A stretch of DNA of 64,000 bases from an uncultured Bradyrhizobium sp. (GTDB lineage: Bacteria > Pseudomonadota > Alphaproteobacteria > Rhizobiales > Xanthobacteraceae): contig NZ_CANSMR010000009.1 in assembly GCF_947648125.1 (NCBI RefSeq), positions 62,001-126,000 of the forward strand, given 5' to 3'. The position numbers and the translations under genes were made by a program. Numbering within the stretch: position 1 is the first letter of the stretch; every line of letters begins with the position of its first letter. Below, piece by piece: positions 8,032 to 16,102 of the stretch. The notes under the pieces were generated by a model. That model made no database searches, was not told the DNA's origin, and saw nothing but the letters and a program-made list of their open reading frames with translations.

Positions 8032-9110
8032 ATGCTCCCACCGGGTTTGATTTCGCCTCGATCTCCGAACGGGTACAGTCCGAGGTGCAGCGCGCGATCC
8101 AGCGCAGCATCAAGGGCGTCGAGTATTTCTCGAGCTCGGGCCCCGAGCTCGGCTCGACGCCGAAGGACGTGCTGTATTCGCGCGGCACCATGAACCTCTA
8201 TCACTACCGGCCTCAGGCCGACGAAGTCTATCGCGTGCCGGTCCTGATCGTGATGGCGACCACCAACCGCGGCTACATCCTCGACCTGGTGCCGGGGCAA
8301 AGCTTCATCGAATTCCTGCTCAAGCGCGGCTTCGACGTCTACATGCTGGACTGGACCGCGCCGAAGCCCGAGGAAAAATCGCTGCGCATGGAGGACTACG
8401 TCCTCGACTTCATTCCGGAATCGGTCCGCCGCGTGCAGCAGGATTCCGGCGAGAAGGACGTCTCCGTGATCGGCTACTGCTTCGGCGGCGTGTTGTCGCT
8501 GCTCTATGGCTCGATCTTCAGCGACGGGCCGATGAAGAACCTGATCTGCTTCACCACGCCGATCGATTTCCGCGAGATGAAGCTGTTCTCGAATTTCGCC
8601 GATCGCCGCTACTTCGACGTCGACCGCCTGATCGACAGCACCGGCAACATGCCGCCCGAACTGATCCTGCAATCGTTCGACATGCTGCGGCCGGCCGCGC
8701 GCGTGGTCGGCCAGATCCAGCTCTGGGACAACATCTGGAACGACGAGTTCGTCAAGTCGTACCGGATGTTCGACCGCTGGGCGACCGACACGCTGCCGCT
8801 GGCCGGCGAGTATTTCCGCGCCATCACCAAGGACCTGATGTGGGACAACAAGCTCTACAACGACACCATGACGGTCGGCGGCCGCGCGGCCAAGCTCGCC
8901 GACATCAAGGTGCCGATCCTGCATGCGGTCGCCGAGCACGACCACATCGTGCCCTATGACGCGGCAAAGCACCTCATCACCAAGATCGGTTCCGAGGACA
9001 AGGAGGAGGTGATGCTGAAAGGCGGTCACGTCTCGCTGGTCGCCGGCGCCAATGCAATCAAGCGGCTGTGGCCGAAACTGGACTCCTGGTTGGGCAAGAG
9101 ATCGACCTAA
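8028..9110 (+). CDS. phaC: Class III poly(3-hydroxyalkanoate) synthase PhaC
   Basis: A 360-residue polymerase that joins (R)-3-hydroxyacyl-CoA units into PHA at the granule surface. The length matches class III PhaC (about 355), not class I/II (about 560-600). The lipase-like box is GYCFGG with nucleophile Cys151; Asp305 (AEHDH) and His334 (GGHVSL) complete the triad at the spacing expected for this class. DWTAPKPEE and the PIDFREM segment are family signatures. It is translationally coupled to the PhaE-like gene upstream and followed 26 bases later by a GNAT gene, probably the same transcript. Confidence 0.93.
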   Translation: MNAPTGFDFASISERVQSEVQRAIQRSIKGVEYFSSSGPELGSTPKDVLYSRGTMNLYHYRPQADEVYRVPVLIVMATTNRGYILDLVPGQSFIEFLLKRGFDVYMLDWTAPKPEEKSLRMEDYVLDFIPESVRRVQQDSGEKDVSVIGYCFGGVLSLLYGSIFSDGPMKNLICFTTPIDFREMKLFSNFADRRYFDVDRLIDSTGNMPPELILQSFDMLRPAARVVGQIQLWDNIWNDEFVKSYRMFDRWATDTLPLAGEYFRAITKDLMWDNKLYNDTMTVGGRAAKLADIKVPILHAVAEHDHIVPYDAAKHLITKIGSEDKEEVMLKGGHVSLVAGANAIKRLWPKLDSWLGKRST

Positions 9111-9136
9111 GAAGGGTCGACTTGAGAGAGATCGAC

Positions 9137-9733
9137 ATGACCGAACAACGTTCCTATCCGCGCCACGTCAAGACCGAGGCCGGCGACATCGAGTTCCGGC
9201 TGATGAAGCGGGCCGACGAGGCCGCGGTGCTGGCCTTCGCGCAGCAGCTGCCGACGCATGATCTGCTGTTCCTGCCGCGCAACATCAGCCAGCCGAAGGT
9301 GCTGTCGGCCTGGATCAACGAGATCGAGCGCGGCGACATCACGAGCCTGCTCGCGGTCAAGGACGGCAAGGTGGTCGGCTGCGGCACCCTGGTGCGCGAT
9401 CCGCACTCCTGGTCGCCGCATGTCGGCGAGATCCGGATGGTGGTGTCGCTCGACGTGCGCGGGCAGGGCGTCGGCCGGGCGCTGTCGCAGGAGACGTTCG
9501 CTATTGCCCTTGGCGCCGGGCTGGAGAAGTTCTCCGTACAGATGACAGTCGACCAGCGGGCGGCGATCGCACTGTTCGAAAGCCTCGGCTTCAAGGCGGA
9601 GGCCCTGCTGCGCGACCATGTCCGCGACGTCGAGGGCAAGACCCACGATATCGTCGTGCTCGGCCACAACGTGGCGCAAGTCCGGGCGCAGATGGAGGCG
9701 TACGGGGTGTCCGAGGCGGTTGGCGGTAATTAG
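9137..9733 (+). CDS. GNAT-family N-acetyltransferase
   Basis: A 198-residue acyltransferase with a GNAT core: acetyl-CoA pyrophosphate-binding loop VRGQGVGRAL (R/Q-x-x-G-x-G/A type) near residue 110, preceded by the beta-4 strand GEIRMVVSLD and followed by ALFESLGFKAEALLRDHV, the beta-6/7 end of the fold. ATG 9137 is preferred because the alternative start at 9068 would run inside phaC. It lies 26 bases after phaC and could belong to the PHA operon; its substrate is unknown. Confidence 0.82.
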   Translation: MTEQRSYPRHVKTEAGDIEFRLMKRADEAAVLAFAQQLPTHDLLFLPRNISQPKVLSAWINEIERGDITSLLAVKDGKVVGCGTLVRDPHSWSPHVGEIRMVVSLDVRGQGVGRALSQETFAIALGAGLEKFSVQMTVDQRAAIALFESLGFKAEALLRDHVRDVEGKTHDIVVLGHNVAQVRAQMEAYGVSEAVGGN

Positions 9734-9806
9734 AAACCGTAATCCGCCGGTTCGTTAGGCAGTCTGCCGGATATTCATCCTGTTCACACGTTCGTGATAT
9801 CGCGCT

Positions 9807-9822
9807 GCAACATTGATGTTGC
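9807..9822. promoter_or_regulatory. Palindromic operator candidate upstream of the phasin gene
   Basis: A perfect inverted repeat GCAACAT-TG-ATGTTGC lies about 93 bases before the phasin start; the flanking three bases on each side (CGC/GCG) extend it with one mismatch. The TGC...GCA core resembles sites described for PhaR (AniA-type) repressors of phasin genes in alphaproteobacteria. Binding is inferred, not shown. Confidence 0.45.
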
Positions 9823-9914
9823 GGCGCACCATGAATTGTGACACAACAGCCATGCCCCGGGCCAAACCGGACGGGGTGAGCCCATAGCTCAAACCTGAGG
9901 ATGGAGAGACCCCA

Positions 9915-10391
9915 ATGACCACCGAAACCAATTCCGTGCTGAACAGCGTCAAGGAAGCCTTCGCGCCCGTCACCGAGGCGTTCACCAAGCTCCAGAACCT
10001 GGAAGTTCCGGAAGCCGCCCGTGAGTTCGTGAAGAAGCAGGCCGAGGCCGCCAAGACCCGCGCCGCCGATGCGTATGCCGGCTCCGAGAAGGTGACCAAC
10101 GTGATCGAGACCGCAGTTGCCGGTTCGGTGACCGAAGCCGCCAAGATCAGCCGCAACATCCAGCAGGCGATCTACCAGGACGCCGAGGCGTTCTTCGCCG
10201 GCATCGACAAGCTCGCTTCCGCCAAGTCGCTGAGCGAAGCTGCCCAGATCCAGTCGGACCTGGTCCGTGCGCGCGGCGAACTGTTCGTCTCGCGGGCGAA
10301 GGCCACCACCGAGTATCTCGGCAAGCTCGTCGCTGACGGTGCGAAGACCGCGCAGGACAACTTCTCGAAGGTCTACAGCAAGACCGCCTGA
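9915..10391 (+). CDS. Phasin, PHA granule-associated protein
   Basis: A 158-residue protein, almost entirely amphipathic alpha helix and rich in Ala, Lys and Glu, with no Cys or Trp. It fits the alphaproteobacterial phasin family (Phasin_2): FTKLQNLEVPEAAREFVKKQ near the N-terminus and DLVRARGELFVSRAKATTEYLGKL near the C-terminus. Phasins coat PHA granules and control their number and size. Its position beside phaC supports this. It has its own promoter region of about 180 bases with a palindrome, and a strong terminator follows the stop codon. Confidence 0.9.
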   Translation: MTTETNSVLNSVKEAFAPVTEAFTKLQNLEVPEAAREFVKKQAEAAKTRAADAYAGSEKVTNVIETAVAGSVTEAAKISRNIQQAIYQDAEAFFAGIDKLASAKSLSEAAQIQSDLVRARGELFVSRAKATTEYLGKLVADGAKTAQDNFSKVYSKTA

Positions 10392-10422
10392 TCGCGCTTG
10401 CGCTGACCAACTGCCCTTTTCG

Positions 10423-10453
10423 AAGGCCCGCCAGTTTGCGGGCCTTCTTTTTT
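10423..10453 (+). terminator. Rho-independent terminator after the phasin gene
   Basis: A perfect 9-bp GC-rich stem AAGGCCCGC/GCGGGCCTT with a six-base loop (10432-10437) is followed by CTTTTTT (10447-10453). It lies 31 bases after the phasin stop codon. This is the clearest intrinsic terminator in the window and fits a highly expressed phasin message. Confidence 0.92.
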
Positions 10454-10479
10454 GGGCGCACTCCCATACATCACCACAT

Positions 10480-10573
10480 GGTGAGGAGGCGCTCTTGCGC
10501 CGTCTCGAACCATGAGGCCACCATGCGGGCCCCATCCTTCGAGATGCGCTTCGCGCTCCCTGAGGATGAGGGT
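10480..10573. repeat. Dispersed repeat, family R4 (CCATCCTTCGAGA...CTGAGGATGA type)
   Basis: Contains GGTGAGGAGGCGC at the left end, then CCATCCTTCGAGATGCGC and CCTGAGGATGAGG. The same layout is seen at 15191-15293 and, as a rearranged form, at 58559-58664. The inner part is an imperfect palindrome (CATCCTTCGAG ... CTCAGGATG). It fills the gap between the phasin terminator and the DUF445 gene; apparent reading frames here are by-products. Confidence 0.7.
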
Positions 10574-10597
10574 CGTTCGTTCAATCGAAGGTCCCCC

Positions 10598-11881
10598 ATG
10601 ACCCTTCCCGCCGCCCTCATCGCAACGCCCGTCGATGCCGAACGCGCGGCCGAGCTGCGGCGCGTGAAGTGGCTGGCGACCGGCGTGCTGGCGGCAACCC
10701 TCGTCATCTTCATCGCATCGAAGGCGCTGCTGCCGGTGCATCCCGTGTTCGGCTTCATCGCGGCATTTGCCGAGGCCGCGACCATCGGCGGGCTCGCCGA
10801 CTGGTATGCCGTCGTCGCCCTGTTCAAGCGGCCGCTGGGGCTGCCGATTCCGCACACCGCGATCATCCAGAGCAACCAGGAGCGCATCGCCGAGAAGCTC
10901 GGCGAATTCATCGAGAACAATTTCCTGGAAGCCGGGCCGGTCGAGGCTAAGCTGCGCGAGATCGATTTCGGCAGCTTCATCGCCGACTGGCTGCGCGACC
11001 GCAAGCGTTCCGAAGATCTCGCCCGCTTCGTGCTGCGGATGCTGCCCGAAGCATTTGCCGCGACCGAGAGCTCGGGCCTGATGCAGTTCATCAGCCGCCG
11101 CGTCACGACGCAGGTACTTTCGATCGATCTCGCGCCGCTTGCGGCCGGCGCGCTGCGCGGCTTCGTGCAGGAGGGCAAGCATGGCGGCCTGCTCGACGAC
11201 ATCCTGCGCGTGCTGCACCAGACGCTGACGCAGCAGGAGACCATGGCCGTGATCCGCGACAAGGTCCGCGCGGAGATGCCGACGCTCTTGAGGCTCTATC
11301 GCGCCGACAAGTTCGTGGTGAACCGGATCATCGCCTCGGCGACGAAATTCTTCGAGGAAGTGCGCAACGATCCGCAGCATCCGTTCCGCGGCGAGTTCGA
11401 CCGCATGCTGCTGTCGTTCGTCGACCGGCTCGGCAGCGACAAGGCATTCGCCGATCGCATCGACGGTCTCAAGCGCGATCTGATGGCGCGGCCGGAGCTC
11501 GCCAATCTCGGGCGCACCATCTGGGCCAACGTCAAGGATTTCATCGAACGCAGCGCCTCGGGCGAGTCGCAGGTGCTGCAGCATCAGCTGGCGAGAATGT
11601 TCGTCGAGGCCGGCGACGCGCTCGACGGCGACGCCGAGCTGCGCGCCGAAATCAATCAGGGCCTGGTCGCGATCCTGCGCTCGGTCGTTGCCGAACAGAA
11701 GAGCGGTGTCTCGACCTTCATCGCCGACCAGATGAAGAGCTGGGACATGGAGCAATTGATCTCGCTAATCGAGGTCAATGTCGGCAAGGATCTGCAATAC
11801 ATCCGCTTCAACGGCTCGCTGATCGGCGGGCTTGCCGGCTTGGCGCTCTACACGCTGGAATATGTGCTGCGGCTGCTGTGA
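10598..11881 (+). CDS. DUF445 (YjiN-like) membrane-anchored protein
   Basis: A 427-residue protein of the DUF445 family. One N-terminal hydrophobic segment (residues about 27-47, LATGVLAATLVIFIASKALL) and a short C-terminal one (GGLAGLALYTLEYVLRLL) flank a long helical soluble region. The GGLADWYAVVALFKRPLGLPIPHTAI motif just after the first segment is the family hallmark. ATG 10598 is preferred over upstream ATGs because these lie in the R4 repeat. Function of the family is not established. It is a single-gene unit. Confidence 0.87.
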   Translation: MTLPAALIATPVDAERAAELRRVKWLATGVLAATLVIFIASKALLPVHPVFGFIAAFAEAATIGGLADWYAVVALFKRPLGLPIPHTAIIQSNQERIAEKLGEFIENNFLEAGPVEAKLREIDFGSFIADWLRDRKRSEDLARFVLRMLPEAFAATESSGLMQFISRRVTTQVLSIDLAPLAAGALRGFVQEGKHGGLLDDILRVLHQTLTQQETMAVIRDKVRAEMPTLLRLYRADKFVVNRIIASATKFFEEVRNDPQHPFRGEFDRMLLSFVDRLGSDKAFADRIDGLKRDLMARPELANLGRTIWANVKDFIERSASGESQVLQHQLARMFVEAGDALDGDAELRAEINQGLVAILRSVVAEQKSGVSTFIADQMKSWDMEQLISLIEVNVGKDLQYIRFNGSLIGGLAGLALYTLEYVLRLL

Positions 11882-11896
11882 CCGATTGGGCACGGA

Positions 11897-11948
11897 GGTC
11901 ACTTTAGTTGTGGCAAGTGTGACCTGGGCCGCTTGCACCAAAGTGACC
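11897..11948. promoter_or_regulatory. Inverted-repeat operator candidate upstream of a lipase-like gene
   Basis: GGTCACTTT (11897-11905) and AAAGTGACC (11940-11948) are perfect 9-base inverted copies 34 bases apart, with a related AAGTGTGACC between them (about 11914-11923). The spacing suggests two or three regulator half-sites. They lie 16 bases after the DUF445 stop and about 130 bases before the hydrolase start. The regulator is unknown. Confidence 0.35.
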
Positions 11949-12078
11949 GGTTCCCTAGCTTTTCAAGGTTGATTGTTGCGTTGCGGAACGATTCCGCCGG
12001 GTTTGCGTCAATCCTGTTGACCCATCCTGTTGATCCCATTGCCGGCCGCCGAAACGTCGTGCCGGAAGAGGAGTTGAA

Positions 12079-12849
12079 ATGTCCGTTGCTGCGCAGACGC
12101 TTCGCCCGCCGTCCAGGACGCTGATGTTCCTGGAAGGCCGCGCCATTCACGAGCTCGGTGCCTTTCTTGGCGCATTGCCGCTGCTGAGCCTCGCGCCGCG
12201 CGGCGATGGGCATCCAGTGCTGGTGCTGCCCGGGCTGATTGCCTCCGATATGTCCACGCGCCCGCTGCGCGACTTCCTCAAGAGCAAGGGCTACGCCGTC
12301 AGCGGCTGGCGCCAGGGCCGCAACCTCGGGCTTCGCGCCGGCGTGCAGGACGGGATGGTCGATCTGCTGCAGGAGATGAATGAGACCAGCGGCCGCAAGG
12401 TCTCGGTGGTCGGCTGGAGCCTCGGCGGCCTCTATGCGCGCCAGCTCGCCAAGATGATGCCTGACCGCGTGCGCCAGGTGATCACCCTCGGCAGCCCGTT
12501 TGCCGCGGGCCCGAAGTCGACCAACGCCTGGCGGGTCTACGAGATGGCCAGCGGGCGCCGTGCCGACGAAGAGGATTCCCGTTTCGGTGGCGCGCTCGCC
12601 AGCGCGCCGCCGGTGCCGACCACCGCGATCTTCAGCCGCACTGATGGCGTCTGCGCCTGGCAGGGCTGCCGCGAGCAGGCCTCGTCGATGACCGACAGCA
12701 TCGAGGTCGAGAGCAGCCATTGCGGCATGGGCCATCATCCGGCCGTGGTCTACGCGGTCGCCGATCGCCTCGCGCAGAAGGACGGCGAGTGGGCGCCGTT
12801 CGATCGCAGCGGCTGGCGCAGCCTCGTCTATCCGGATCCCAACCGCTGA
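12079..12849 (+). CDS. Lipase-like alpha/beta hydrolase
   Basis: A 256-residue alpha/beta hydrolase of the triacylglycerol-lipase/PGAP1-like type. PVLVLPGLIASD (near 45-56) is the oxyanion strand, GWSLGG (near 113-118) the nucleophile elbow, SRTDGVCAW the likely acid loop and SHCGMGHHP the catalytic His region. No signal peptide is seen, so it is probably cytoplasmic. The substrate is not determinable; a lipid ester or a PHA-related ester is possible given the location. GGAAGAGGAG precedes the ATG. Confidence 0.83.
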   Translation: MSVAAQTLRPPSRTLMFLEGRAIHELGAFLGALPLLSLAPRGDGHPVLVLPGLIASDMSTRPLRDFLKSKGYAVSGWRQGRNLGLRAGVQDGMVDLLQEMNETSGRKVSVVGWSLGGLYARQLAKMMPDRVRQVITLGSPFAAGPKSTNAWRVYEMASGRRADEEDSRFGGALASAPPVPTTAIFSRTDGVCAWQGCREQASSMTDSIEVESSHCGMGHHPAVVYAVADRLAQKDGEWAPFDRSGWRSLVYPDPNR

Positions 12850-12942
12850 CGCTTCTTTCTTGCCTCTTCCCGCTTGTGGGGCGAGGCAGAAGCTGGCGCG
12901 GCTGCATTGTCGTGAATCGACAAAACGCGCTATGCGTTGAGC

Positions 12943-13812
12943 ATGCCACAGCCGCTTGCCCGCATCGTCGATCAGCTGAAGCGCGAGCCGTCACGCACGG
13001 GCTCGATCATCATCACCGTGTTCGGCGATTCCATCGTGCCGCGCGGCGGCTCGGTGTGGCTCGGCACGCTGCTCGAATTCTTCAAGTCGCTCGACATCGA
13101 CGGCAATGTGGTGCGCACCGCGATGTCGCGGCTTGCCGCCGACGGCTGGCTCGAGCGCAGCAAGGTCGGCCGCAACAGTTTTTATCGCTTGAATGCGAAG
13201 GGGCGGCAGACCTTCGACACCGCAACCAGGCACATCTACGATCCGCCGCCGTCGGACTGGACCGGCCGCTTCGAGCTGCTGCTGATCGGCAATGCCGAGG
13301 ACCGCGATGCCGCGCGCGAGGCGTTGAAGAATGCCGGCTTCGGCAGCCCGCTGCCCGGCGTGTGGGTCGCGCCGTCGGGCGCGCCGATCCCCGATGAAGC
13401 GTCGCGTGCGATCCGGCTCGAGGTCTCGGCGGAGGATGACAGCGGGCGCCGGCTGCTCAGCGAGAGCTGGCCGCTCGACCGCACCGCGGACGCCTATCTG
13501 AAATTCATGAAGACGTTCGAGCCGCTCCACGGCTGGATCGTCAGAGGCGAGAAGCTGAGCGATGCCGACGCCTTCACCGCCCGCATCCTGCTGATCCATC
13601 ACTACCGCCGGGTCGTGCTGCGCGATCCGCTGCTGCCGTATCAGCTGCTGCCGAAGGATTGGCCGGGCAGGGCGGCGCGGAAACTCTGCGGCGAGATCTA
13701 TCGCGGGCTGCTTCCGCCGTCGGAACAATGGCTTGACGACCATGCAACCAATGAGGACGGGCCGCTGCCGAAGCCCAACGGGGCCGTGGCGCGCCGTTTC
13801 GACGGCGTCTGA
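12943..13812 (+). CDS. paaX: PaaX, phenylacetyl-CoA-responsive transcriptional repressor
   Basis: A 289-residue regulator with an N-terminal winged-helix domain (SRTGSIIITVFGDSIVPRGG, then VRTAMSRLAADGWLERSKVGRNSFYRL), a central domain (DWTGRFELLLIGN) and the C-terminal PaaX domain (RILLIHHYRRVVLRDPLLPYQLLP). PaaX represses phenylacetate genes until phenylacetyl-CoA binds. It stands directly upstream of paaABCDE on the same strand, 75 bases before paaA. ATG 12943 is used; a TTG six bases earlier is possible. The usual 300-residue size is kept. Confidence 0.93.
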   Translation: MPQPLARIVDQLKREPSRTGSIIITVFGDSIVPRGGSVWLGTLLEFFKSLDIDGNVVRTAMSRLAADGWLERSKVGRNSFYRLNAKGRQTFDTATRHIYDPPPSDWTGRFELLLIGNAEDRDAAREALKNAGFGSPLPGVWVAPSGAPIPDEASRAIRLEVSAEDDSGRRLLSESWPLDRTADAYLKFMKTFEPLHGWIVRGEKLSDADAFTARILLIHHYRRVVLRDPLLPYQLLPKDWPGRAARKLCGEIYRGLLPPSEQWLDDHATNEDGPLPKPNGAVARRFDGV

Positions 13813-13830
13813 ACATATTACAAAAACTTC

Positions 13831-13858
13831 TTGCATTCTGAGATTTGTGTTATATATT
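13831..13858 (+). promoter_or_regulatory. Candidate paaA promoter in an AT-rich gap
   Basis: The 75-base gap between paaX and paaA is far richer in A+T than its surroundings. TTGCAT (13831-13836) and TATATT (13853-13858) are 16 bases apart and fit a sigma-70-type promoter. The start codon follows about 30 bases later after GGGAGGT. A PaaX site is expected here, but I cannot define its half-sites with confidence. Confidence 0.45.
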
Positions 13859-13887
13859 TCTTCCAACAACACATTGGGAGGTCGGCC

Positions 13888-14880
13888 ATGTACACGCAGG
13901 CGCTCAACTCATCCGACGGCGACGATCGCGGCGTCGAGGATGTCGCCCGTGCCAGTCAGTTCCAGGCCCGCATCGATGCCGATGAGCGCATCGAGCCGAA
14001 CGACTGGATGCCGGCGGCCTACCGCAAGACGCTGACCCGGCAGATTTCCCAGCACGCCCATTCCGAAATCGTCGGCATGCTCCCCGAGGGCAACTGGATC
14101 ACCCGAGCGCCGTCGCTGCGCCGCAAGGCCGCACTGCTCGCCAAGGTGCAGGATGAATGCGGCCACGGGCTCTATCTCTATGCCGCCGCCGAGACGCTCG
14201 GCACCTCGCGCGAGGAGCTGGTCGACGGCATGCTCTCCGGCAAGGCGAAATACTCCTCGATCTTCAACTACCCGACCCTGACCTGGGCCGACATCGGCAC
14301 CATCGGCTGGCTGGTCGACGGTGCGGCGATCATGAACCAGATCCCGCTGTGCCGCTGCTCCTACGGCCCCTATGCGCGCGCGATGATCCGCGTCTGCAAG
14401 GAAGAGTCGTTCCACCAGCGTCAGGGTTTCGAGATCATGGTGACGCTGTGCCGTGGCACCGCGGAGCAGAAGGCGATGGCGCAGAACGCGCTCGATCGCT
14501 GGTGGTGGCCGGTGCTGATGATGTTCGGCCCGCCGGACCAGGTCAGCCAGCACAGCGACACCTCGACCAAGTGGAAGATCAAGCGCTTCTCCAACGACGA
14601 GCTGCGCCAGAAATTCATCGACGCCACCGTGCCGCAGGCCGAGTTCCTCGGGCTGACGATTCCGGATCCCGGCATGAAGCAGAACGAGAACGGCAATTGG
14701 GTGCACAGCCCGATCGACTGGGACGAGTTCAAGCAGGTGCTTGCCGGCAACGGCCCCTGCAACCGCGATCGCCTCGCCGCGCGCCGCAAGGCGCATGAGG
14801 AAGGCGCCTGGGTGCGCGAGGCCGCGATGGCCTATGCCGAGAAGCGCAAGAGCCGCCAGCTCGCGCAAGCCGCAGAATAA
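13888..14880 (+). CDS. paaA: Phenylacetyl-CoA 1,2-epoxidase catalytic subunit PaaA
   Basis: A 330-residue diiron oxygenase subunit that, with PaaB, PaaC and reductase PaaE, epoxidises the ring of phenylacetyl-CoA. Ferritin-like metal-ligand motifs are visible: QDECGHG (Glu and His ligands, near residue 88) and [13 protein letters not shown] (EExxH, near 170-182). The length matches E. coli PaaA (309) with a slightly longer N-terminus. ATG 13888 is chosen for the strong GGGAGGT site seven bases before; an open frame further upstream overlaps the promoter. First gene of paaABCDE. Confidence 0.95.
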   Translation: MYTQALNSSDGDDRGVEDVARASQFQARIDADERIEPNDWMPAAYRKTLTRQISQHAHSEIVGMLPEGNWITRAPSLRRKAALLAKVQDECGHGLYLYAAAETLGTSREELVDGMLSGKAKYSSIFNYPTLTWADIGTIGWLVDGAAIMNQIPLCRCSYGPYARAMIRVCKEESFHQRQGFEIMVTLCRGTAEQKAMAQNALDRWWWPVLMMFGPPDQVSQHSDTSTKWKIKRFSNDELRQKFIDATVPQAEFLGLTIPDPGMKQNENGNWVHSPIDWDEFKQVLAGNGPCNRDRLAARRKAHEEGAWVREAAMAYAEKRKSRQLAQAAE

Positions 14881-14893
14881 GGGAGCGCTAGAG

Positions 14894-15181
14894 ATGGCCA
14901 CGCCGAACGTTCCGCTCTGGGAAGTCTTCATCCGCAGCCGCAACGGCCTTGCGCACAAGCATGTCGGCTCGCTGCATGCGGCGGACTCGACGCTCGCCCT
15001 GCAGGCCGCGCGCGACATCTACACCCGCCGCGGCGAAGGGCTGTCGATCTGGGTGGTGCCCTCGAATGCGATCACCGCGTCCGATCCGTCCGAGAAGGGC
15101 ATGATGTTCGAGCCGGCGGAATCGAAGATCTACCGCCACCCGACCTTCTACGACGTCCCCGACGAAGTCGGGCATATGTGA
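14894..15181 (+). CDS. paaB: Phenylacetyl-CoA epoxidase subunit PaaB
   Basis: A 95-residue structural subunit of the epoxidase. WEVFIRSRNGLAHKHVGSLHAAD and ALQAARDIYTRRGEGLSIWVVPS are typical of PaaB, which bridges PaaA-PaaC units. It starts 13 bases after paaA with GGGAGCGC upstream. Length equals that of E. coli PaaB (95). Nothing is missing. A dispersed repeat separates it from paaC, unusual inside this operon. Confidence 0.95.
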   Translation: MATPNVPLWEVFIRSRNGLAHKHVGSLHAADSTLALQAARDIYTRRGEGLSIWVVPSNAITASDPSEKGMMFEPAESKIYRHPTFYDVPDEVGHM

Positions 15182-15190
15182 ATTTCACCC

Positions 15191-15293
15191 GTCATGGCGA
15201 GGAGGCGTGTAGCGCTCTCTCGGACCATGACGCCCCGATCGTAACCGCGGCCATCCTTCGAGACGCCTGCTGTGCAGGCTCCTCAGGATGACG
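15191..15293. repeat. Dispersed repeat, family R4, inserted inside the paa operon
   Basis: GTCATGGCGAGGAGGCG, CCATCCTTCGAGACGCC and CTCAGGATGACG appear in the same order as in the 10480-10573 copy. It occupies nearly the whole 144-base gap between paaB and paaC, where the other paa genes are coupled or nearly so. It can form a long hairpin in the message and could change relative expression of paaAB and paaCDE. Confidence 0.72.
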
Positions 15294-15325
15294 TCGAGCA
15301 AGTGGATGCAGGTGGAATAGAGAAC

Positions 15326-16102
15326 ATGGCAACCGCCAACATCGAAGTTTCCGAAACGCCGCTGGTGCTCTACGCACTGCGCCGCGCCGACGATGCGCTG
15401 ATCCTCGGCCATCGGCTGTCCGAATGGTGCGGCCATGCGCCGGCGATGGAAGAGGACATGGCGCTCGCCAATATGGGTCTCGACCTGCTCGGCCAGGCCC
15501 GCGAGCTCTACAGCTACGCGGCCAAGGTCGAGGGCCGCGGCAACGACGAAGACAAGCTCGCCTATCTGCGCGACGTCAGGCAGTACCGTAATCTGCTGCT
15601 GGTCGAGCAGCCGAACGGCGATTTCGCCCGCACCATGGTGCGGCAGTTCTTCTACGCGGTGTTCGCCGATCTCTACTGGCGCGCGATGATGGCATCCACC
15701 GATCCGACGTTTGCTGCGATCGCGGCGAAGTCGGAGAAGGAGAGCGCCTATCATGTCAGGCATTCGTCGGAATGGATCGTCCGGCTCGGCGACGGCACCG
15801 AGGAGAGCCACCGCCGCGCGCAGGACGCGATCGACGATCTCTGGGCCTTTACCGGCGAGATGTTTGCGGTCGACGACGGCGAGCGCGGCCTGATCGATGC
15901 CGGCATCGCGATCGATCCTGCGACGCTGAAGCCGCGCTGGCTGAAGACGGTCACCGGCATCGTCAACGAGGCGACGCTGGCATTGCCGAAGAGCGATTGG
16001 ATGCAGCAGGGCGGCCGCACCGGCAGCCATAGCGAGCATCTCGGCCATCTCCTCAGCGAATTGCAGTCGCTGCAGCGGACCTTTCCGGGGGCAACATGGT
16101 GA
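15326..16102 (+). CDS. paaC: Phenylacetyl-CoA epoxidase subunit PaaC
   Basis: A 258-residue ferritin-like subunit that pairs with PaaA but lacks a complete diiron site, as in the family. Landmarks are LILGHRLSEWCGHAPAMEEDMALANMGLDL-type N-terminal helices (position 25-55), GQARELYSYAA, and KSEKESAYHVRHSSEWIVRLGDGTEES in the second half. ATG 15326 is preferred; an upstream in-frame start at 15272 would lie in the repeat. It overlaps paaD by seven bases, so the two are coupled. Confidence 0.94.
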   Translation: MATANIEVSETPLVLYALRRADDALILGHRLSEWCGHAPAMEEDMALANMGLDLLGQARELYSYAAKVEGRGNDEDKLAYLRDVRQYRNLLLVEQPNGDFARTMVRQFFYAVFADLYWRAMMASTDPTFAAIAAKSEKESAYHVRHSSEWIVRLGDGTEESHRRAQDAIDDLWAFTGEMFAVDDGERGLIDAGIAIDPATLKPRWLKTVTGIVNEATLALPKSDWMQQGGRTGSHSEHLGHLLSELQSLQRTFPGATW

